Program-made: the position numbers and the translations under genes | In this document: positions 1 to 6,542 of the stretch, one piece after another | How the letters are laid out: each line of letters starts with the position of its first letter | Position numbering within the stretch: position 1 is the stretch's first letter | The notes under the pieces: model-generated | The model's input: only the letters and a program-made list of their open reading frames with translations | Told to the model about the DNA's origin: nothing | The model's database searches: none | Assembly: GCA_900556525.1 (NCBI GenBank) | Contig: USOZ01000034.1 | Location: 1-12,437, forward strand | Length of the DNA stretch: 12,437 bases | Source: an uncultured Oscillospiraceae bacterium | GTDB taxonomy: Bacteria > Bacillota > Clostridia > Oscillospirales > Ruminococcaceae | Direction of reading: 5' to 3'

Positions 1-94
1 AAAGGCGCGCCCGCGCCGCCATGGGGCAGAAACGGTGAGAGGTTTGCCTGTGCAAAGTGCGCGGGTCAGCCGAACGTGCCAAAAGCGAGCGGGC

Positions 95-131
95 AAAAAG
101 AAAAAGCCCTGCGCAAATGCACAAGGCTTTT
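95..131 (-). terminator. Intrinsic terminator of the first surface-protein gene
   Basis: On the minus strand a 13-bp stem (with two G-U pairs) closes a 4-nt ATTT loop and is followed by a T-run, TTTTTCTTTTT. It starts about 20 nt after the stop codon at 151-153. The stem forms properly only when read on the minus strand, because the G-U pairs become C-A mismatches on the other strand. This gives the direction. Confidence 0.88.
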
Positions 132-150
132 CGTTATTCATCGTTTAAGC

Positions 151-1155
151 TTACTTTCTCTTCTTAGCAACGAGAACTGCACCGGCAGCAACAATGCCAA
201 GACCTGCAACAGCAGCTACATCAGCAACACCTGTGTCAGGAGATCCCTTTGTGGAATCAGTAGCAGCAGCAACATCGCCTGCAGCGGGTGCTTCATCAGT
301 AGCAGGAGCTTCGTCAGCAGCGTCGTCAGCATCAGCATCTTCGTCAGCAGCGTCATCAGCAGCTACATCTTCATCAGCAGCAACATCTTCGTCAGCAGCA
401 TCATCAGCAGCTGCATCATCAGCAGCAGCGTCGTCAGCAGCAGCGTCTTCGTCAGCAGCATCATCAGCAGCTGCATCTTCGTCAGCAGCATCATCAGCAG
501 CGTCATCATCAGCAGCAGCGTCGTCAGCAGCAGCGCCAGCTTCTACTAAAGGAAGGCTAGCCTTACCGTTTTCGTCGAAGGAGATCATTACATTGCCGTC
601 AGCGTCCTTGAGAACCATGGACTTAACAACGATGTTGGACATATCCTGACCCCATTCCTGAACTGCAACCTGAACGAGCTGATAGCCTTCAAATACGCAG
701 TTGGAATCGTCAACAGTTAATGTACCTGTGTATGTAAGATCACCGGTCTTAACGAACTGAACGGGCTTGTCGGTAGCAAGAGTGTCGATTTCGCGCTCTT
801 CGTCCTGTGTGCCCCAGTATTCCTTACCGTTCCAGTTATGTTCAGAATGACCTTCGCCCTTGCTGGAAAGAACGATAGCGCCGCCGAAAGAACCGTCGAA
901 GAAGTCAGGATCATCAGTTGTGATTGTAACTTCGATAGAAGCGATCTTTGTACAGTCGATACCGTAGTCAGTGTAGTCCTTTTCGGAAGCGTCAAATGTC
1001 TGATCGCTGTAGATTACGGGCATCCAAGAACCTGTACCGGATCTGAAATGACCATCCTGGGGAACAACCTTGAGAACTGCGCTAGCGGAAACGCCCATAG
1101 CAGCAGCAGCTACTGCAGCAGCGGAGAGGCTAGCAATTAACTTGTTTAACTTCAT
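151..1155 (-). CDS. Secreted, wall-anchored protein with Asp/Ala-rich stalk (paralogue of next gene)
   Basis: A 334-aa exported protein. Residues 1-26 are a signal peptide (KLNK charge cluster, Ala-rich core, cleavage after ASA). Residues 27-205 form a globular, strand-rich region with conserved FGGAIVLS, HNW, YWG and QEWGQDM segments, shared with the neighbouring gene. Residues 207-290 are almost only Ala, Asp and Glu: an acidic stalk. The C-terminus is a sorting signal, SPDTG (305-309), a hydrophobic stretch and KKRK. C. difficile sortase B is known to accept (S/P)PxTG, so covalent wall attachment is likely, though no sortase is in this window. The ATG at 1153-1155 has AGGAGG nine bases upstream and its own promoter. 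The globular domain may bind carbohydrate or another surface ligand, but I do not recognise the family with certainty. Confidence 0.9.
   Translation of the reverse strand: MKLNKLIASLSAAAVAAAAMGVSASAVLKVVPQDGHFRSGTGSWMPVIYSDQTFDASEKDYTDYGIDCTKIASIEVTITTDDPDFFDGSFGGAIVLSSKGEGHSEHNWNGKEYWGTQDEEREIDTLATDKPVQFVKTGDLTYTGTLTVDDSNCVFEGYQLVQVAVQEWGQDMSNIVVKSMVLKDADGNVMISFDENGKASLPLVEAGAAADDAAADDDAADDAADEDAAADDAADEDAAADDAAADDAAADDAADEDVAADEDVAADDAADEDADADDAADEAPATDEAPAAGDVAAATDSTKGSPDTGVADVAAVAGLGIVAAGAVLVAKKRK
286..537 (-). repeat. In-frame degenerate repeat coding an Asp/Ala stalk
   Basis: The stretch is built from short units of GCA/GCT, GAT/GAC and GAA codons. It includes a perfect 32-bp direct copy, 386-417 and 446-477 (60-bp period), with a shorter third copy from about 477. 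All units are multiples of three, so copy-number change would alter stalk length without a frameshift. On the opposite strand it creates long Ser/Ala open frames that are not genes. Confidence 0.85.
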
Positions 1156-1216
1156 TTTGAGTATCCTCCTAAAATTTTATCCGCCATATAGCAAAGCCTA
1201 ATACGACGTTTAATTC

Positions 1217-1245
1217 ATTTTAACATGACTTTTACACCCCGTCAA
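1217..1245 (-). promoter_or_regulatory. Promoter of the first surface-protein gene
   Basis: Read on the minus strand: TTGACG (-35, at 1240-1245), a 17-nt spacer and TAAAAT (-10, at 1217-1222). That is five of six matches in each box at ideal spacing for the vegetative sigma factor. The predicted start near 1210 gives a leader of about 55 nt. Confidence 0.8.
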
Positions 1246-1275
1246 TATGCATTTTCACTAAAATTTATGCATATT
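1244..1275. promoter_or_regulatory. Inverted repeat upstream of the -35 box, possible operator
   Basis: AATATGCAT (1244-1252) and ATGCATATT (1267-1275) are perfect 9-bp inverted arms around a 14-nt spacer. The inner arm touches the -35 box of the promoter at 1217-1245. A binding site for a dimeric regulator is an inference. Similar TGCA-centred sites occur near 2251 and 5955. Confidence 0.4.
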
Positions 1276-1281
1276 TTATGG

Positions 1282-1317
1282 AAGTTTTGATTAACCTAAT
1301 TAGGCAAATTTAAACTT
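1282..1317. repeat. 36-bp imperfect palindrome between the paralogues
   Basis: Two 18-nt arms (1282-1299 and 1300-1317) match at 14 of 18 positions and centre on a perfect CCTAATTAGG. It lies 16 bases past the stop of the 280-aa gene. No T-run follows on the minus strand, so it is a poor intrinsic terminator. It may still be a transcript-end hairpin or a protein site. No other terminator is visible for that gene. Confidence 0.5.
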
Positions 1318-1332
1318 TGTAAAAAGTCGTGA

Positions 1333-2175
1333 TTACTTTCTCTTCTTTGCAACAACAACTGCGCCGGCAGCAACGATTGCAAGACCTGCAACAGCAGCTA
1401 CATCAGCAACGCCTGTGTCAGGAGATCCCTTTGTAGAATCGGTTGCAGCAGCAACATCGCCTGCAGCGGGTTCTTCGGTAACAACGGGCTTATCTTCGTC
1501 AGTCGCGGGAAGTGTAACAGCTTCATTTGCTTCGTCGGTAGTATCAGCAGCGTCACCAGCTGTGTCAGCAGCACCGGAAACGAGGTTGCCTTCGCCGTCG
1601 AATGCGATAACTACGTTGCCTGCTTCGTCATAGCACTGCATACCCTTTACAACGATCTGGGACATATCCTGACCCCATTCCATAAGAGCAATCTGAGCGT
1701 AAGCGTCAGGAGAGTCTACAGCGTAGAGGCAGTTGGAAGCGTCAACGTTGAGTGTGAGCTGGTAAGTGTAATCGCCAAGGGTTTCTGCGAGAAGGTCAGC
1801 AGCAGCATCCTGTGTTTCAAAGCCGTTTTCTTCGTCAATGCATCCCCAGAAGCTCTTCTGGATCCAGTTATGATCCTCGGGGCAGAGGGACGCAGGTCCG
1901 CAGCTCATTACAACTGCGCCGCCGAACATACCTTCAAAAAAGTCGGTGTCATCGGTCGTGATCTGGAACTTAACAGTCTTAATAGAAGCGTAATCAATGC
2001 CGAAGTCGATATTCTCGGAAGGGCAGTAGATTTTAGCCATCCACATACCGGAACCGGACGAAAGGTGACTCGGAGCATTATCAACTACTAAGAGAGATGC
2101 GCCAGCGGAAACTGCAAGTGCGGAAACAGCAACGGCAGCAGCCGCTGTGCCTGCAAAAGCTTTTCTTAACTTCAT
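1333..2175 (-). CDS. Secreted, wall-anchored protein, paralogue of the 334-aa gene
   Basis: A 280-aa exported protein. It has a signal peptide (1-26, cleavage near AGA-S) and a globular domain of about 27-200. Recurring segments shared with the gene at 151-1155 include GSGMWM, FGGAVVMS, HNW, FWG and EWGQDMSQIVVK. A short Thr/Glu/Ala linker leads to the anchor SPDTG (251-255), a hydrophobic helix and KKRK. It lacks the long Asp/Ala stalk. It has six cysteines in the domain (51, 92, 98, 112, 149, 181) against two in the paralogue, so disulfides are possible. The last 45 or so residues are nearly identical to those of the paralogue. GGAGG lies ten bases before the ATG at 2173-2175. The pair probably arose by tandem duplication. 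The ligand is unknown. Confidence 0.9.
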   Translation of the reverse strand: MKLRKAFAGTAAAAVAVSALAVSAGASLLVVDNAPSHLSSGSGMWMAKIYCPSENIDFGIDYASIKTVKFQITTDDTDFFEGMFGGAVVMSCGPASLCPEDHNWIQKSFWGCIDEENGFETQDAAADLLAETLGDYTYQLTLNVDASNCLYAVDSPDAYAQIALMEWGQDMSQIVVKGMQCYDEAGNVVIAFDGEGNLVSGAADTAGDAADTTDEANEAVTLPATDEDKPVVTEEPAAGDVAAATDSTKGSPDTGVADVAAVAGLAIVAAGAVVVAKKRK

Positions 2176-2234
2176 TTTTAGTTTACCTCCATAAAAAATT
2201 AAAGTGTTGGGTTAATCCTTTTAACCTATTATTT

Positions 2235-2263
2235 ATTATATATGAATGTATGCAAATTTGCAA
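2235..2263 (-). promoter_or_regulatory. Promoter of the 280-aa surface-protein gene
   Basis: Minus-strand TTGCAA (2258-2263), a 17-nt spacer and perfect TATAAT (2235-2240). A perfect 12-bp palindrome, TGCAAATTTGCA (2251-2262), overlaps the -35 box, which is a classical place for a repressor. The leader would be about 53 nt. Confidence 0.8.
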
Positions 2264-2350
2264 TATGTAAATTCAACAATATTGCACGTTTGTTTTAGTA
2301 TATTTTTGCCTAAATACAGCCCTCTTGTCGCTCTCTTTTTGTTTAATCTT

Positions 2351-2382
2351 AACAAAAAACGTGCCCGGCGAACCGAGCACGT
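2351..2382 (-). terminator. Intrinsic terminator of the Asp-rich surface-protein gene
   Basis: On the minus strand a 10-bp GC-rich stem (ACGTGCTCGG paired with CCGGGCACGT) closes a TTCG tetraloop and is followed by TTTTTTGTT. It lies about 40 nt after the stop at 2422-2424. Confidence 0.93.
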
Positions 2383-2421
2383 CTTTGTTATTCAGATTCG
2401 ATAATCGACTTTAGGGGTCAA

Positions 2422-3987
2422 TTACTTTCTCTTCTTAGAAACTACAACTGCAGCAGCAGCGATAGCAGCAGGAACAACTGCGAGAGCTACACCAGTGTTG
2501 GGGTTGGAGTCGTCAGAAGGCTTAACGATTACGGTGTCATCACCAGCGGTGTTGTCATCGTCAGCGTTGTCAACGTTTGCGTCGTCGTCATCATCATCGT
2601 CATCGTCGAGAGAAGGATCTTCAGCGTCATCAGCATCGTCTGCGTCATCAGCATCGTCTGCGTCATCAGCATCGTCTGTGTCATCATCAGTATCTTCTAC
2701 GTCAGAATCATCAGCGTCGTCTTCGTCGTAAGCAAGTGTTACAGTTTCAACCTTGAGACCTTCAACAGCCTTGTCTTCGTACTTAACGCCCTTAGCAAGA
2801 CCGAAGTATACGTTTTCGATAACGCCCTTGGTCTGGCCGCCGAGCTGATCAAGAACATCAGAGATGTCGAAGGTTACTTCGCCAGCGTCAGCGTCGATAG
2901 AAGCAACAGCCTGGAGAGAACCTGTGGACTGATAGTTGAAGAAGAGAGCGAAGTCGTTAGCAGTAGCATCGCCGAGAGCGTTCTTCAGACCAACCTGAGT
3001 AGAAGGAATACCACCATTGTTCCATGATGTGCCGGAAGCAGCAGCAGCGGTTGTGAACTTGAATGTGATAGTACCGTTTGTCTGCTTGTTGAAGAAGTCA
3101 GCTACCTGAGAAGAGAGACCAGCGAACTCGTTAGGATTGGTTCCGAGACCGTTGTCATCATAAGACTGGTTGCCGTCTTCCTTACCGCCGTTAGATGTAG
3201 CATTGTAAGCGCCCATGTAAGAGAGGAGCTGGATATCCTGTCTTAAGAGAGTGTTGTTAGCGCCGGAAACCTTCTTAGCGATGAAAGGATAGTTGTTGGT
3301 TGTGCTCTTTTCAGAGTACTTAGCGTAGATACCGGTTGTGATTGTAGAAGTATCCCAAGCGTTTACGCACTGGTTGATAGCGGCGAGGATGTCACCACCC
3401 TTAGCAGTCTGGAAAGGAATAACCTTAAGACCGTCAATGTTTTCGCCCCAGTTGGTAGAACCGTAAGCATCGTAAGCAGTAGCTGTTGTTACAGTACCTT
3501 CGCAAGCGATTTCGATAGAAATCTGTGTGATTTCAACGAACTGAGAAGGAACGAAGGAATCTGTAGGAGCGGTAGAAGCGTAAGCCTTGATAGCCCATGT
3601 CTTACCGGAAGCGTCGTACTTCTGAGTTGTCCAGTCGAAAGTTGTGTCGCTGTCGTAGTTAGCGAAAGCGTAGGTATAGGTCTTGGAAGAAGAGCTCTTA
3701 GAACCCTTGATACCGGTAACCTTAAGGTTGATACCTGTTACCTTCTTGGTAGCGTTCTCAATGTTGATTGCGAGAACGTCGTCAGCGCTGATACCGAGTT
3801 CAGCAGGTGCAAGGCCATCCTTGTCAGCGAGGAAGTTAACTTCCTTACCGGTTGTTGCGTTGAACTTGATGGTACCGGTTGTGATAGCCATGTCAAATGT
3901 CTGTTCTGCTGCGGAAGCAACAGATGCTAAAGATGCAACTGCAACAAGAGCAGCTGTACCAGAAGCGAGAAGCTTTGTCATCTTCAT
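2422..3987 (-). CDS. Large secreted wall-anchored protein with Asp-rich stalk
   Basis: A 521-aa exported protein, starting at the ATG of MKMTKLL (3985-3987). GGAGGACA sits 6-13 bases before it, and an in-frame upstream ATG at 4087-4089 lies beyond the promoter, so that longer version is unlikely. Residues 1-26 are a signal peptide ending ASVASA. Residues 27-418 are Thr/Ser/Asn-rich, predicted strand-rich, with few charges and no motif I can name. Residues 421-485 are an acidic linker made of ADD repeats and a run of nine Asp. The end is NPNTG (495-499), a hydrophobic helix and KKRK, a sorting signal of the same style as in the two neighbours but different in sequence. Its own strong promoter and terminator make it monocistronic. 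It could be a major surface or adhesion protein, but this is inference. Confidence 0.9.
   Translation of the reverse strand: MKMTKLLASGTAALVAVASLASVASAAEQTFDMAITTGTIKFNATTGKEVNFLADKDGLAPAELGISADDVLAINIENATKKVTGINLKVTGIKGSKSSSSKTYTYAFANYDSDTTFDWTTQKYDASGKTWAIKAYASTAPTDSFVPSQFVEITQISIEIACEGTVTTATAYDAYGSTNWGENIDGLKVIPFQTAKGGDILAAINQCVNAWDTSTITTGIYAKYSEKSTTNNYPFIAKKVSGANNTLLRQDIQLLSYMGAYNATSNGGKEDGNQSYDDNGLGTNPNEFAGLSSQVADFFNKQTNGTITFKFTTAAAASGTSWNNGGIPSTQVGLKNALGDATANDFALFFNYQSTGSLQAVASIDADAGEVTFDISDVLDQLGGQTKGVIENVYFGLAKGVKYEDKAVEGLKVETVTLAYDEDDADDSDVEDTDDDTDDADDADDADDADDADDAEDPSLDDDDDDDDDANVDNADDDNTAGDDTVIVKPSDDSNPNTGVALAVVPAAIAAAAVVVSKKRK
2624..2677 (-). repeat. Three perfect 18-bp tandem copies in the Asp-rich stalk
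   Basis: The plus-strand unit GCGTCATCAGCATCGTCT occurs perfectly at 2624-2641, 2642-2659 and 2660-2677 and decays on both sides. It codes for ADD-type repeats in the minus-strand gene. The unit length is a multiple of three. Confidence 0.9.
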
Positions 3988-3993
3988 GATTTT

Positions 3994-4001
3994 TGTCCTC
4001 C
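3994..4001 (-). promoter_or_regulatory. Ribosome binding site that fixes the start at 3987
   Basis: GGAGGACA on the minus strand lies six bases before the ATG at 3985-3987. It selects MKMTKLL as the start over the in-frame ATG 102 bases upstream. Confidence 0.85.
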
Positions 4002-4044
4002 AAAAAAAATTTTTTAGTAAATAGCGTGTGCCATTTCCTCTTGT

Positions 4045-4073
4045 ATTATACAATGTAATTTTGTAAATTTCAA
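4045..4073 (-). promoter_or_regulatory. Promoter of the Asp-rich surface-protein gene
   Basis: Minus-strand TTGAAA (4068-4073), a 17-nt spacer and perfect TATAAT (4045-4050). The predicted start near 4038 lies downstream of the possible ATG at 4089, which supports the shorter protein. The rest of the gap up to 4257 is AT-rich and I see no other gene in it. Confidence 0.85.
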
Positions 4074-4254
4074 TAGTGATTTTTACCATAATTTGTAATT
4101 TTATTCAGTTGATACCGACAAAATTCACAAATCGAAAAATTACTTTTGAAATCTCATACACTGTATTCAAAGTTTCAATGTACCGTTTACATTTAGGTAG
4201 TCACCCGCGTCCGCAGAAAAGTTTCACTTTTTTTAAAAAAATTCCGAAAAATTT

Positions 4255-4289
4255 TCAAAAAAACTGAAAACCGCACAACCATGCGGTTT
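4255..4289 (-). terminator. Second of two tandem terminators after the CAP-domain gene
   Basis: On the minus strand AAACCGCA pairs with TGCGGTTT around a 6-nt loop, followed by TTTTCAGTTTTTTT. It lies downstream of another hairpin and would act as a backstop. Confidence 0.85.
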
Positions 4290-4297
4290 AAACGCAT

Positions 4298-4334
4298 TAA
4301 AAAACCGGGAAACGCTGTACGTTCCCCGATTTTT
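4298..4334 (-). terminator. First terminator after the CAP-domain gene
   Basis: On the minus strand a 14-bp stem including two G-U pairs (4301-4314 with 4320-4333) closes a 5-nt loop and runs into TTTTTTAA. It begins eight bases after the stop codon. Confidence 0.88.
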
Positions 4335-4341
4335 TTATATT

Positions 4342-5856
4342 CTAGTCTACAACTTCCGCAACAAGCAGTACCCAATAACGGCTCTTTCCTTTTTCATAAT
4401 AGCCGATACCGATAGAATCGTGGTTATATCCGCTTCCGAGGATAACCGAGTAGTTGACCTTATCGGAAAGCACGGACTGTAAGAACTCGGCGGGCGTTTT
4501 ATAATAGGAAGCGATGAATTCCGCGCAGTAGCGAACCTTTACGCCGCAGTCGTCAACCGCGGAAAGATAGCCTGCGCCCGTCGGGCGGGTGTGATCCATA
4601 AGCACGGAGAGTTCCTTTGCGCGGACGTTCGCCGCCTCGGTAAGCCCCTTATCAAGAATGAGCTGGTTAAGTCCGCTGCTTCTGCGATAGGAATTGAGCA
4701 GAACGGCAGCCTCGGAGTAAATCGGGTCGCCGAAATTGAAATCGGTAAGATGAAGCGGAATTTCAGAAACGGTTTCTATTTTAACGCTGCTCTGCTTCCA
4801 GCCGTTCTTTGCAACGATTGCGCTCAATGTCGACTTATCGCCGAGCGTAAGCGGACCCGTGTAAATGTCGGAATATTCGGGGTCGGGGATCGTGCCGTCT
4901 ATAGTATAATAAATAGTAGCGTCCTCGGTTATCGTCGAAAGCGTAACCGTTTTCGTTCCCGTCGCAATGTCGATACAGCCGAATTCAACAGGCGCACACT
5001 TCTGTTTCACATTTATCTTCGACGAAGCAACAAAATCGCCCTTTTTGGTGTACTCTATAACGCGCATGGTCGAATTTTCGGTAAATTTAACGCGCTTTGA
5101 ATATTTTTTGCTGTCCTTTGAGGGCTTTGTGCCGTCGGTAGTGTAATAAATCACGTTGGAGCTCTTCTTCGGCATGAGTGTTACATACATATAGCCCTTT
5201 TCAGCCATGTATGTGAACTTATACTTGACTTTGGACGTGCCTTCGTCCTCATCGGGAGCGTTGTCGTTTTCGATATAATTGCCGATATTGACAGTTTTGG
5301 TGTAGACCGCACTGTTCGCATGGTCATTCATAACTGCAACTGCGCGAACCTTGGTTTTTTCCTTTATCGTTATCTCTTTAAGGTAAAGCTCGGATTTTTC
5401 GGTAGGCTTTGTGCCGTCGAGGGTGTAGTAGATCTTTGCACCGAGCGTCTGGCAGGAAAGTTCGATCACGCTTTTGCCTATCTGATAATCAATGTCAAAT
5501 TCAACGGGCGCGCATTTAGGCGTGATAGTAGTTTTCATTGTGGAAACTTTCTTCCCGCTCACGTCAAACTCAGCCGCGCGAATGATCGTCTTTGTGTATA
5601 CGCAGATCTCGGAGTCGAGCGGATATTCCTCAGAATTTGTCGTGGGAACAGTTCCGTCTGTAGTATAGCGGATAATCGTGTTATCCGAGGACGGAACGAG
5701 CTTCACAAACGCAGTTCCGTAATAGTCATATTCAACGGTTTTGGTCATCTTGCTCGCTGCGGCAGCCTCGGGAACAAACCCTGTCGGAAGCAGCCCCGTA
5801 ACAATGAGGGCGAAAGCGAGAAGCGCAGAAATCAGCATTTTTATACTCTTCTTCAT
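4342..5856 (-). CDS. Secreted protein: four chitobiase C-terminal-type repeats plus CAP domain
   Basis: A 504-aa exported protein. Residues 1-34 are a signal peptide (MKKSIK, hydrophobic core, AAAAS). Four repeats follow, each with the YYTxDGTxPT signature of the chitobiase/beta-hexosaminidase C-terminal domain, at about 38-112, 118-189, 212-284 and 290-362. A short acidic linker (about 196-208) splits the second from the third. Residues 380-502 are a CAP (SCP/PR-1-like) domain: LLNSYRRSSGL, the HTRPTG signature with H422, AEFIA with E446 in place of GENIA, and SIGIGYY...YWVLLVA. The usual second tetrad His directly before the GIG motif is replaced by Ser. There is no sorting signal or membrane anchor, so it is probably released or bound to glycan by the repeats. 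The start has AAAGGAA upstream. The substrate is unknown. Confidence 0.92.
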   Translation of the reverse strand: MKKSIKMLISALLAFALIVTGLLPTGFVPEAAAASKMTKTVEYDYYGTAFVKLVPSSDNTIIRYTTDGTVPTTNSEEYPLDSEICVYTKTIIRAAEFDVSGKKVSTMKTTITPKCAPVEFDIDYQIGKSVIELSCQTLGAKIYYTLDGTKPTEKSELYLKEITIKEKTKVRAVAVMNDHANSAVYTKTVNIGNYIENDNAPDEDEGTSKVKYKFTYMAEKGYMYVTLMPKKSSNVIYYTTDGTKPSKDSKKYSKRVKFTENSTMRVIEYTKKGDFVASSKINVKQKCAPVEFGCIDIATGTKTVTLSTITEDATIYYTIDGTIPDPEYSDIYTGPLTLGDKSTLSAIVAKNGWKQSSVKIETVSEIPLHLTDFNFGDPIYSEAAVLLNSYRRSSGLNQLILDKGLTEAANVRAKELSVLMDHTRPTGAGYLSAVDDCGVKVRYCAEFIASYYKTPAEFLQSVLSDKVNYSVILGSGYNHDSIGIGYYEKGKSRYWVLLVAEVVD

Positions 5857-5899
5857 TTTTACATTCCTTTCTGTGGCGTCTTAAAGCTTTGGTTACTTT

Positions 5900-5928
5900 A
5901 TTTTAACACATTGCTCCCGCCATGTCAA
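5900..5928 (-). promoter_or_regulatory. Promoter of the CAP-domain gene
   Basis: Minus-strand perfect TTGACA (5923-5928), a 17-nt spacer and TAAAAT (5900-5905). It stands back to back with the tmRNA promoter at 6016-6044. The leader would be about 36 nt. Confidence 0.88.
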
Positions 5929-5954
5929 GCACGCGGCATATAATATTATAATGG

Positions 5955-5972
5955 TATATATTTGCATATATT
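5955..5972. promoter_or_regulatory. AT-rich TGCA-containing inverted repeat between divergent promoters
   Basis: TATATA arms flank TTTGCA between the two divergent promoters. On the minus strand it reads AATATATGCAAATATATA, close to the TGCA sites at 1244-1275 and 2251-2262. It could be a regulator site or just an AT-rich upstream element. Confidence 0.25.
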
Positions 5973-6015
5973 GGGAATTGTCGTTATTTGTCCCGAAAAT
6001 ATCGCCGAAAGGGGC

Positions 6016-6044
6016 TTGACAAAAGCCGCGAAATGTTGTATAAT
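6016..6044 (+). promoter_or_regulatory. Consensus promoter of the tmRNA transcript
   Basis: TTGACA (6016-6021), exactly 17 nt, then TATAAT (6039-6044): a full 12-of-12 match for the vegetative sigma factor. This is typical of a highly expressed stable RNA. The transcript would start near 6051, about 140 nt before mature tmRNA. Confidence 0.93.
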
Positions 6045-6050
6045 CACATT

Positions 6051-6190
6051 CACAAAAGAGTTTTGCCCGCCTTTTTGCTACATAAGGCGAAGCAAACCGA
6101 TTTAACCTGACCTTTGGTTCCCGCCGTTTGGCAGAGCGCGAAATTTTGCTAAGCGTTTAAAAGGCGGAACTGCCGGTACGGGTTCCGTAC
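6051..6190 (+). other. Structured leader of the tmRNA precursor, possible separate small RNA
   Basis: This transcribed leader can fold. CCGCCTTTT (6067-6075) pairs perfectly with AAAAGGCGG (6159-6167). Nested inside, AGCAAA (6091-6096) pairs with TTTGCT (6145-6150), GCC (6123-6125) with GGC (6130-6132) around GTTT, and AACC (6104-6107) with GGTT (6116-6119). A 6-bp hairpin, GTACGG with CCGTAC (6176-6190), ends exactly where tmRNA begins. No open frame of note is present. It may be only a spacer removed by processing (RNase P cuts the tmRNA 5' end), or a separate RNA. I cannot assign a known family. Confidence 0.45.
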
Positions 6191-6542
6191 GGGGTCGTAA
6201 AGGTTTCGACGGGGATGATGAAGCCCGTTAAGCACGCGGAGTTCGCCTAAACTCCTCAAAAAGGGCACTTTTAAAATTAAACGCAGACAATAGATCTGAA
6301 TTAGTAGCTGCCTAAGTGCAGCTTCCGTCCGACCGGAGAGCGCTGCGGCTCTGATTCGGGCGTCGACTAGCAGCCAACGTCTTGGGTGAGCGTCCTGTAG
6401 CCCCTGCCGTAACTAAAGGGCTGCCAAAGGGTGATCCTGTCAATCGGAGCGCCTCGCGGGAGATTTAAAAGATTGAATAAGCGTGTAGAAAGACGTGTGG
6501 ATTTGTTTTCGGACGGGGGTTCGACTCCCCCCGATTCCACCA
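6191..6542 (+). ncRNA. ssrA: Transfer-messenger RNA (tmRNA, one-piece form)
   Basis: A 352-nt RNA that rescues stalled ribosomes with SmpB and tags the broken product for proteolysis. Its tRNA-like ends are clear. GGGGTCG (6191-6197) pairs with CGATTCC (6532-6538), two of the seven pairs being G-U. The T-arm holds GGTTCGACTCC, and the discriminator A and encoded CCA end the gene. The conserved 5' GGTTTCGACGGGG block is present. The tag frame runs 6283-6315, from GCA to TAA, and codes ADNRSELVAA. The ending VAA fits the hydrophobic tail that ClpXP-type proteases recognise. smpB is not in the window. A consensus promoter lies upstream and hairpins follow directly. Confidence 0.97.

Noticed and set aside
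286..537. Possible CRISPR-like array
   Set aside because: Units are irregular, coding and in frame, with no unique spacers and no cas genes.
194..649. Long Ser/Ala-rich open frames on the plus strand opposite the Asp/Ala stalk
   Set aside because: They are antisense readings of the GAT/GAC/GCA repeat. They have no ribosome site or promoter, and the minus-strand gene explains the codon pattern.
3988..4089. 34-residue N-terminal extension of the 521-aa surface protein
   Set aside because: It would lie upstream of the likely transcription start and ahead of a clean signal peptide. A strong ribosome site supports the ATG at 3985-3987.
6051..6190. Riboswitch in the leader before ssrA
   Set aside because: No coding gene follows before the terminator and no known aptamer core is visible, so only a structured leader is claimed.
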